Positions 50,781 through 61,200 of a stretch of DNA of 64,000 nucleotides are shown piece by piece. Origin of the DNA: Nelumbo lutea. Lineage: Eukaryota > Streptophyta > Magnoliopsida > Proteales > Nelumbonaceae. The number at the start of each line of letters is the position of its first letter. Within the stretch, counting starts at the first letter, position 1. The stretch spans positions 5,879,728 to 5,943,727 of the forward strand of contig JAKGHH010000008.1 in NCBI GenBank assembly GCA_022828595.1, written 5' to 3'. The notes beneath the pieces are model-generated. The model saw only the letters and a program-made list of their open reading frames with translations. It did no database searches and was not told the origin of the DNA. Position numbers and translations under genes: made by a program.

Positions 50781-50960
50781 TGCATATATCGAAATGGGAT
50801 TCAATCACTGCAAGGCCCATTCGAACAACCATCACAGCCTTGCATTGGAAATATCTCCCCATGAAATACGGTATAAAAGTACGGAGATGTTCCCGATGCA
50901 AAGCTGTAAAGGCTGTTTGAACGGGCCTTGCAGTGACTGAAGCCGATTTTGCATATATCA
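50781..50960. mobile_element. Foldback element with arms of about 78 bp
   Basis: 50781-50859 and 50883-50960 are inverted copies with about 20% mismatch (matching landmarks: TGCATATATC, CACTGCAAGGCCC, CAGCC-TTGCAT, ATCTCC) around a 23-nt spacer. A transcript would form a long, nearly complete hairpin. Related sequence occurs at about 53808-53936 and, in part, at 51571-51605, indicating a repeated family. Confidence 0.65.
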
Positions 50961-51274
50961 GCTATAAACAGCCTTAAACAAGGGTTATTTGTCAAGTTGT
51001 TTGATCAACCCAAAATATTTCATTTCAGCTAAAAACAGCAAATGGTACAAAAGCACAACCATAATGAGGAGGAAAGGTTGGCTGTTTGGAAAGAAAACGG
51101 TGTGGGCTGTTTGGAAGTTTCTGCACATGACATGTTACCCCACTCAGTTGCTTACTTGACTTTTTGGTTAAAAGAATTATAGATTGCAGATAAATCTTTT
51201 ACCCCTCACCCATCAAAGCTCTCAAACAGTTCAGTCTGCTTTTTCCAAACAGCCAAGCTTTTCTCCACGGTGAG

Positions 51275-51396
51275 TAGGCCTATTCATGAGTCGGGCTCAG
51301 ACATAACTTTTGCTAAAATTTTAGTGAATTCAACCCAAAGCTTTAATCCGACGCAATATAAAATCAGGCCCGAAACCTGGCCCGTGCCCAGGTCTA
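51275..51396. mobile_element. Very short hAT-like MITE, 122 bp
   Basis: Starts TAGGCCTATTCATGAG and ends GCCCAGGTCTA. The flanks ACGGTGAG (51267-51274) and ATGGTGAG (51397-51404) agree at 7 of 8 positions, the hAT duplication size. The interior has GTCGGGCTC and GGCCCGTGCC, as in other GGGC-rich MITEs of the window. Confidence 0.55.
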
Positions 51397-52361
51397 ATGG
51401 TGAGTGGTTTGTTCACGATGGGATTCTCTATTTTATCGCTCAATTTTACTTGGTACTCTTCCTACATGCTACCATGGAATGTTACTTGTCCCCAAACATT
51501 TATTTTGAATGGAGACAGATGAGTAGAAGTGGACCCTTAATCAGCCATATTTTATCTCCTACCCATATACTACAGCCGTACATTGGAAATATATCTCAAT
51601 GAATGATAATAAACAAATATGGGAGATACACAGCAGACGTGGGTAGATGTGGGTAGGAGACCCGAACTGCCATTGACAATGGACTACACAACAGAGTAAC
51701 CCTCCTAAGGCTCCCAACTAGAGACTTTACCAATAGGATAGCTGGCACATTGGAGTTTGATGTAATTGAAACTTTGAAATTTAACTCGGGTAACCTGGCT
51801 TCAACTTGCAGTCTTCTCTTCCCCTTGTGGCTGCTAATGCAATCCAGCAATCCTCTCTCTGCTTCTTACCTAACCTTCAAATCATACGTAGACGCTGCCA
51901 TCAGATTCCACAATTATCAGAACTAAAAAATAAAAATAAAATAGAGAAAATAGTGAGGCGAGTATGGACGGGCCTCTTAGACGTAATATTTTAAAAACCA
52001 ACTTGGAACTGGAACGGCCACCGGGTTCGGGTTTTGTGTCAATGGTTTGATGGTTCGGTTTGAATAGATCGCCTATTCTAATACAGAATAAAAAATGGTC
52101 AAAACCATTGTTTTAAGTCAAGTGAGTCAACGTCCTATCGCTTAGGTCAGTGGGTCATTGATCAAGTCAATGGTTTTTGGCCAAGGAATAAGTTAAGGGT
52201 AAAATGGAACCGGTTGTTTAGACAATTTTCAAGTTGAACAGTCTAATCATCCAAGTCAATGACTGTTCGAAAACCATGCTTAGATGCAACTACCTATTTG
52301 AGGGGGGCAAATCCACTACTGAAGTTAAAATCTGAACCAGATGCAAGGTTTGCACTCTATG

Positions 52362-52762
52362 TAGGGATGCCAATTTTCCCATCCCTAATGGGTAACCTCC
52401 CCAACTTGATGGGGATTGCTTTGGCGGAGCAGGGATAGTGACGGGAATTAATAGGGATCATCGACTGGGGTTCAGGGGTCGGGGATGGGCAATGAGGGCC
52501 CCACCCCGCCCAACCTTGATTATATATATATTTTATATTATTTTTATATATCAAAATGTATTTTAAAATATTTGTTTATTTTAAATAAAATTATTTTTCA
52601 AAAAATACTATTAATTAAAAAATGTTGGAAATCTGGGCCCCAAAGAGGAACCTATCCCTATCAGGGATTGGAGATGGATGACAACTTTTATCCCCGAAGG
52701 GGATCAAGGTTGGGGACAGAGAATATGATCCCTGCCCCAAACCCACCCCATTGCCATTCCTA
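52362..52762. mobile_element. hAT-type MITE, 401 bp
   Basis: Left end TAGGGATGCCAATTTTCCC; the complement of the right end is TAGGAATGGCAATGGGG. The flanks ACTCTATG (52354-52361) and ACACTATG (52763-52770) differ at one of eight positions. The centre is AT-rich. No coding capacity. Confidence 0.7.
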
Positions 52763-52770
52763 ACACTATG

Positions 52771-55238
52771 TCACATATGCACTCATTAACGGTAAAAAAA
52801 AAGAAAAAGAAAAAGAATTGCATCCCAGGATTTTAATTTACTCTTCCCTAAAAGTCAAGGTCACATGCACTCTCTTTTACATGAATTGAGGACCACATCA
52901 TTTTACTTCCTACTTTACTCACAATCTAACTCTGACATGCAATTTTCATGTTTTTCTTCAGATTCTCCTACAAAAACTGTTGTTTCTTTTCTAGCAGTTG
53001 AATCATGAAGGGAAGTTAGATTATTTAGATCAAAGTCGAAATGGTTTTCCTTTGTTTTGATCTTAATAGTCTTGAGAGGTGTTTGATTTTGTTTTTGAAA
53101 ACAAAAACAATTGTCACAATAACAAAATTATATTGTCTTTGTTAATTTTACTGATGTGGTAGTTTTTGTCCAAAAAAAAAAAACCAACCGTATTGCTGAG
53201 CAAACCCTTAGTTTAGAGATTCATTCAAAAACCTATCTCAAATTTCAACAACCAAATGAAATGGATGACAAAACAATATAGATTTCTGTTGGTGAGCCTA
53301 AAGTTGTCTTATTTTATGCCAAAATTCATTACGGGGGTGTTTGGTATTGTAGATATTTTATAGATAAATTAGTTTTAGAACACATGAAACTCATTAAACA
53401 TTCTTTTAGGGGTGTGTGGTGTGCTTTAAAACCATTTGTAGACAGTTCAGATTCACAACATTTTTGTATAATTTTATGGTAAAATACTAAAATCTTGTGA
53501 TTTTGTCCTCATCATAATATATTAAGATAGTGTTTGGTTCAGCTGCTATTTATTTGAAGAATGACACCGGTTCATTGTCACATAGACATTTATTTTAAAA
53601 TACTGTTTGGTAAAACATTTATTAGATAAATGTTTGTCTCAATTTGTTTGTGAGCCAATTATGGGGGAAATTTACTTTTTAATGTTTTACTCCAAAACCT
53701 ATGAATTTATTTACTATTCAGCTTATATGGTGTCTAGTGGCATTTAATGACGTCTAACTGTCAAACAACACCCAAAAAAGAGATGGCTCAGTCAGAGTAA
53801 GCTCATGCTCACACTGTGCAAAACAACCTCTTGCATCCTTGAATCAGAAATATTTTCCAATGAAATAAAACACATAAATTTCCAATGCAAGACTGTAAAA
53901 ACTGTTCAAATGGGCATTGCGCTGACCGAAGCCGAACTCAAAAAAAAAAAAAAAAAAGCATTTCAAGTATCTAATCTTCTCTGTATCGCAGCCGGGGCTC
54001 AATAACTTTAAAGCACAACCAAACTACCAAACGCCCATTACATGCATACTTCCCGAATTAGTTAGTTAAAGTTGAACGTGAAAACAAAGTTCTTTTTGCG
54101 ACTTCAAAGCCTAGAAAGTGTGTGGCACTAAAACTAAAAAGGCGTTTAGTGACTCTGTATGAGGTGGACATGAATGAATTTACAATCTAGACTATAATTA
54201 ATTCAAAAAAGGCTACAAGGCGTTGGGCTGATCAATCTAATGGGTCTTAATAGACCCAGCCAGCCTGCCTGCGTCTGGGTTCGTCATTGTCGATTTACTT
54301 CCACTAAATGAGTTTGGATCAAACTTTGCCAACCATTTCTTGTGGTTGTGGGCCTTGTGGCCGGGTTCAACCGTGGGCCTTAATGGATTTATGCTATAAT
54401 GGGCATGCCTGGACCAAAAAGCTTAGAAGAGATTTAGCCATTTACTTAATGATGAGTAATGATTCACCCAGAAATGCACAGGAATGAGGCAGCAATCCAC
54501 TAAAAAAAGAGAGAGAGAGAGAAATAAAACAGGATAGGAGGAATCATGGGGTTATAACAAACATGTTGCTAGTTTTAGTTGGTTGACAAGCCTTAATCGT
54601 AGAAAGAAAGATGGAAGGAAAGAAGTGAAGTCAATTCACCTCACCATTCACAGGCTTACTTGTTGCCATTTACCCATCACCTTCACATTCATCCTCTTCT
54701 TTCTTTATATATAGAAATACCAAATACCAAAAATGTGGATTCCACACCAATCTCATTATGGGTGGGAATGGGTAGGTCCATTTCATTCAGTAATACAAGA
54801 ACCCTAGCCCATTTACTGCAACCCATTTTTACTGGGCCACCCTGAATGCTTATAATTGATGAATTTGCAAATAAACCCAACAATCAAACAAACAAGTTGG
54901 ATGTGGCCCACCAAATCATCAATCCAATGCTGGTTCCATTCCCGACTCCATGGGTTAAGAAGGTCCAGTGGAAAATGGTGGAGGGTTAGCCCATGTTGCA
55001 ATTTCTTTCTACAAATAAGAAGAGTTAAATTTATAAATTATTATTCTCTATCTCTCCACTAGTAATGCTTGGAGGGAAGGGGGAGCAGTTAATTAAATTC
55101 CACTGGGTGGAAGCTTGACGATGAAGGTGTGCGCATATTAAGAGAATCTGCTTTTAGGGAGTGGCAGTGGAAGTGGGTGTAGGTTAAGACTTAAGAGAGA
55201 GAGAGAGAGTTGGCAATTGATTTGATGCGACGTGATCA
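52771..55238. other. Intergenic region and EDR1 promoter/leader
   Basis: No gene is supported. A relative of the 50781 foldback lies at about 53808-53936. 53530-53790 is AT-rich and may be another decayed MITE. The last 150 bp include a GA-repeat leader (about 55195-55209) just before the EDR1 start codon. Confidence 0.5.
53808..53936. mobile_element. Diverged copy of the 50781 foldback family
   Basis: The right half (TTCCAATGCAAGACTGTAAA, then ACTGTTCAAATGGGCATTGC and GACCGAAGCCG) aligns with 50890-50945. The left half is more degraded. Confidence 0.5.
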
Positions 55239-58200
55239 ATGTCCAGGATGAAGCATCTACTGCGCAAACTCCACATCGGAGGGAGCGTCAACGAGCATCA
55301 CAGGTTAGGCGGAAGCCGTGCTAACAATAGTCCTTCTCCGCCATCGTTGCCTTCTTCTGCTTCTGCATCTCATTCGTCGTCGACGGGTTCGACATTTGCG
55401 AGGAATAGAGTTGGCGATGCAGCCGACAGGACGACCGGTGCTGTTTCTGCTGCTGCGTCTGCGGAGAGTTCTGTTGATTTCAATTTCTTCGAAGAGGAGT
55501 TTCAGGTGCAGCTCGCTTTGGCAATTAGTGCATCGGATCCCGATGCGCGCGAGGACCCAGAATCGGCTCAGATCAAGGCCGCCAAGAGGATTAGTCTGGG
55601 CTGTTCTTCTGTGGCTGCTGATGAAACCCTTGTTGAGCTTCTCTCGCTCCAGTATTGGGTACGTATCTCTCTCTCGGTTTGTGGTTTTAGTGATGTGAAG
55701 TGATTATGCAGAGGAATTAGGGGTCAATTAACTGGAGTTATGTCTTCTGGATCTCATTGATTCGCTTATTGGAGCTTCTGTCTTGCATATTTAGTTGGCT
55801 TTAGTGTGTCTATGTTCGAATTGAAATTGCAGCTTGAGCATTTCTTTCCCATTGTATAAGTGGTTGATTTGGGTACAAACCAGAAGAGTTGAAATTCGGA
55901 AACTGTGTAAAAAGAATGTTTATTTGGAGTGATTTTGGTTTGTTCTGGCGGATAATTTCTTTGTGTTTTCCGATCGTATGCATTGCCTATGTTTCATTAT
56001 TGGGGAAAAACAGCCTGAATTTGAAGCTTGATTATTTAAGGTTCACCTTTTCTGTTATGAAATCATCTCTTCATTATGCACTTGGGCGATTTGGTCCTTT
56101 AGTCAAATATGGTAATGGGGCAAGTGTTGTATTATATATTCACCTTTCTATAACCAAGTAATGACCAAATGAACAGGAGCAATTTTGCAGAAGACTTACG
56201 TCACTCCCCCATTGTCTAGTATTAGCTTTTGTACAAAAATCATTTATTCCATCTTTCCATTCTATTCTATCTATTCCACATTCTTTGCTAATGCAATAAA
56301 TACCAAATTCACATTGTTATAGGCATTTCTCTTTTCTCTTTAGGGTTTTCTGTTCTTTCAGACCAATACCCTCTATCTCTATGGCCTTTTGTTGCATATG
56401 AACAAGTTTGTCACTTCTTGGATCTCCTCTTCTTGTTCTAAAACGTTCCTCGCAAAACTTAAAAGGGAAAACACAATTTATTTACATAAGATTATAAAAA
56501 AAAATTGTTTTATATAAATGATGGATATGCACATGAAATAAGCTGACCTATCCATCTCATCCAAACCTAGAACCTTTTTTTCTCTCTCCATCTTCCTTAC
56601 CTGTCTCCTACTGTATTTTCTCTCTTTCTTTATTGCCCACTTTCTCTTTTGAAGGGTGAAGATATTGTCAACTTCTATATGGGTAAACAATGTGGAAATT
56701 GCATTTTTGTTTTCTTTGCAGAACTACAATGTTGTAAATTATGATGATAAAGTGATGGATGGGTTTTATGATGTCTATGGCATCTCCGCAAATTCAAATT
56801 TACAAGGGAAAATGCCATTGCTGGTTGATCTTCAAGCAACAGCCGTTTCAGATAGCACTGATTATGAAGTGATTCTGGTAAACCGTTCTATTGATCCCAT
56901 ACTGCAACAGCTCGAGAGAAGAGCAGATTCTATAGCTTTGGAATGCCAAGCTGCAAAGCTTGGTCAAATTTTAAGCGGTCTGGTCCAGAAGATTGCTGAT
57001 CTTGTTGCTAATACCATGGGTGGTCCAGTTGGTGATGCTGATGTAATGTTAAGAAGGTGGACAGCTAGAAGTAATGAGCTACGCAATTTGCTAAAAACAA
57101 TCGTTCTTCCCCTTGGCTGCCTTGATGTTGGACTTTCACGTCACAGGGCTTTGCTTTTTAAGGTTAGACTCAACTTGCTTTTCTCACACACACATATGCA
57201 CACCAAAATATTTTGGGTGTAATGCTGTAATCATGTTATTTACCTTCATTGAATTATTTTTTCTTGCATTGACTGCTTAGTAAATGGTAAGAGGCAATGA
57301 GTGTATTAAACCGATACCTTTTATCTCAAAGCTTGTACGGGCCATGTTCATCTATTCTAGCATTGTTGATGTAGTCATGCTGTAGATCATATCATACTTA
57401 TGCTATTATCTTGGATGATTTTGGTAGAAACATTATAATGAGCTTTCTATACATTCTATAATTTGTGAAACAAATGGCCTTTTAAAGTTAATATTCAAAA
57501 GAAGCAAAATGTGAGCTGGACCGTTTTTCCGTTTCTCTTGATCGCATGAATGCCCAATCTGTTTCCTTGTGTATAGGCAAAGCTGTTTAGGATATTTCTG
57601 TTAAATGCGGTTCCTTTTGTGTCTGGTTGGTGAGTTGCCATTATGTGACAATGCAAATAAGCTGGCAGAAGAAGCTTGAGTTGAAAAAATGTTGTTCAGA
57701 AGTAGTCAATGTGTCCAAGGAATCCCCATATTTCACATTAAATACACAACCTGGTCCAGCCATTTATCCACCCAGTTGCTAGACCAAATTTTATCAGTGA
57801 TTTAGTCTAATTTACCTAGTCCTAACCTAAATTGGGTTGGGCCAGTTTGACTGATGTGATGCTGCATCATGCCTTTTGGGGGTCAGATTTTTATTTTCTT
57901 TTTCAATCAAGGAAGCCAAGAAAAAGAAAAATACAGCAAAACTGATACATGCCACCCACCCCAGAACTCTATTATTCAATTTTTTATAAGTAAAAGTAAA
58001 AATTTTATTAAAGGGAAAAAGAAGTTACAGCAGGAGGTGACAAGTCATCACCCGAATACAAAGACCAAAATTCAGATTAGAGAACATACTCCACAATGCT
58101 AGAGGAAGCTTGCAGGACAACCAGAAGTTAAGATAGATATTGTAAGACTGAGACTTCCAGTTTCCACTCAATGCTATTTCTACCCACTTGGAAGTTAAAA

Positions 58201-61200
58201 TAATGCCCACCTTTTCTTAGTTAGAAGGGAATTTTATTGAAAACGATAAAGTGTGATACCCAAAGAACACTCCATGACAGGTCATACTTTCCCAGAACTG
58301 GAAATTGGATTGTGACTGGTGGATTTCAAAGTTGAAGAGGCTCCGGAATGCTTAAGTTCAAAAGATATGAATATATGAATATGGGTATGTTTATGCAAAT
58401 GAGAAATCATGCATGTAATATTATATATGTTACTTGTATATCTTTTGGTGAACCAACTTTAGTAGGAAGGAATTTATGGTTTCCAGATTTTATCAGTTGT
58501 AATTCATTCATTTGGTTCAAAGTTGTCTAAGGCAGTTTTGACCAGAATAAGCCCCCAACTTAGACAGTTTGGGCACCAAGGGCAGGATACTAGGCCAGAG
58601 AAACCAGCGGTTATGAAAAAGACAAAAAAGCAGCCACAACCAAACTAGTTACATAGAGAAAAGGATCAAAGCTTTTTAGATCTTATTTCTCTGCTCTTTG
58701 CATGGGAATCAAATGAGGAATGGGTTATCTTTGTCATCTGTTGCAAGTAGATGTTCAACCTAGATGCCAATACCTAGTTTCTTTGATGAACTAAAAGTAC
58801 TTCCATATTTCCATAAACCACGCAACAAATTTTTGATACTAAAGTAAAACTTTGTATTAAAAAGAAAAAAAATAAGAACAAAAACTGTGCAAGCTTTGTG
58901 GCCCAAGCAGAATCTACCAGAAACTGCAAGATGTAACTACAAACGAACACCAAGAGACTACCTGCTTATTACAGTCAAAGCTAATCCCAAATTCCCACAT
59001 ACAATCCCACAACTGACCTGTAGACCCTGAACAAATCTATTTCTTACCTCTGCCTCTAGTGCTTCTATTAGATCCTCTTAGGGATTTAGGTGTAAATTCC
59101 ATTTCCTTTCAACATATCAACCTCTCTCTCTCTCTGCTTCTCCCTCTACTGATGCCCAGTTCCTTCCAGGTTTTCTTGTCAATCTTGTGAATTGCATGAC
59201 CAGTGCTGTCTACTTTTTTTTTTTTTTGATAAATAACAACCAGTGCTGTCTACTCCTTCACTTGCTAACCTTTTTAGCCATACAATGCCAATAGGAAAGT
59301 CAACCTCTGCTTAAATAGCCTATCCAAGTTTAGGGGGTTACAGAGACATGACCTTAAAGAAGGGCAAGGACCTGACAGAACACCAAAATATACTAGTAAG
59401 AAAGGTGGATTATTTTGTAGGTTCCATATGATTCATTGGTCCCACTTCATCAGATGCATGAAAAAGTTTCTATGTGATGCAGCTGTATTAGATCCATCCA
59501 GCCCCTTTAGCTGTCAACATTTGTAAAATATTCTCTTTTGGAAATTTGGGAGAAAAAAAAAACTCTGCCTTGAAGCTGTCCATAGAATAATCTTAATTGG
59601 TTGCCAAGTTTAACTATCCTCCCTAATTATCAAAAAAAAAAAGTTTAGCTGTCCTCCCTAATTATCAAAAAAAAAAAAGTTTAGCTATCCTCCTCCTTTG
59701 TACATTTTACAAATTTTCACCTTGGGGAATCAATCCCCAATACAATGATTTCTCTTTGCTCGCTGTTTGATTAAACTCTCAGCCACGGTGTTGGCCGATG
59801 TTGAAGTCTATCTGTAAGTTGTTTCCCGCTCCATAGTCAGCCCAAGTTTCACTTTCATTGAACAAGGAAAGAAAGAAGGTTTTAGTGTCACTCAAAGTGT
59901 AGATCTTTGTCAGGATGGACAGCAATTTGGAGAATATAATATTAGATCAGTGAAGTGGACAATTTCCATCTAGTGAACTCTTCATTCCTTTTTGTTCCAA
60001 GATCAGCCAGCTCCATAGCAGTTAGCATAGCAAAGTGGTTGTGACAAGAATTGAGCATTGTCAGGGAAATTCATCAGTTTAATAAGGATATTTATGTTTT
60101 CTAGAGGGGATCCAGTAGGTTTTAGAAGATGTTGTTATGATGGTTTCTCTAATTTTTCTTATTTACCTTGCATCAATGCAATATACTTATTATTTCTTAT
60201 AAAACAATGCAATCAGGCAGAGCACAAATTTGCATGGTTGGAATGATGAACTTCTTTTAGTTTTCTTTATTGTCTTTTGGTTTAAATCCAGTCAAATAAA
60301 CGGATTTATTCATTTATCCATCAGTAAAGAAGCATGTTGTTGTCATCTGAGAATAACTAAATTATGGAAAAAAAGAACAAATGATGACTTTAATTGAACT
60401 GCCTCTTCTTTTCTTAGTGCTCATACATGAGAGATCATTCAAATTAATAGATGATGAAATGAAAGAAAGCTCTTAAGAAGAAGTAGATAATTGTTTCCTC
60501 TGTGGAATTCCTTGTGGTTTTTGTTATGTTTTTGGTTGGTCACGTTTGGTGTTCTGTTTTATTTTTTTTAGTTGGTAAAAGGGTCTATTTATTATTTGGT
60601 CTTTTTTTTTTTTTTATCTTGCATAAGTTGAAGTTTGTATGGGGAATTTATAGGTGTTTTTCTTCTCTCTCGGTTGACTTCTGGTAACCTTTCCTGTAGT
60701 CTTCTTTTTTAATAAGTTTTGTTTTAGTGCCAAAAAAATCACTCAAATTAATAAGATTGCTGATTATTTTACATATTTATGATCCTTTTGGTGACTTTTT
60801 CAACAAAAGCATTGAATGGCTCCATACTTCTCGTGATAGGTACTAGCTGATCGGATCAATCTTCCATGTAGGCTAGTGAAAGGGAGCTACTATACGGGTA
60901 CTGATGAGGGAGCTGTGAACTTGATTAAAATTGATTATGAAAGGTGATGTCTCTTTCTGTCACTAACTGGCACTTCAAACCATTCATGATAATCATCTGC
61001 CTTATCTTACCAATGTGGGATTAGTGGTGATGTCTCATCATCAACTAATGGTACCAACTAGTCATAATTATTTCTACCTTACCTCACCAATGTTGGGCCA
61101 GAAGCATGAATCCTGTTCTTCATTGTTGCATCAATATAATGTTTCTTAGGACTAATTTTTAGGAACTATTTTTGTGGTGGTAGTATTAGTGGGTTAGAAG

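Noticed and set aside
55318..55698. 126-codon frame overlapping the EDR1 first exon
   Set aside because: An alternative frame of the Ser/Ala-rich exon; the EDR1 frame has the conserved [12 protein letters not shown] start and splices in phase.
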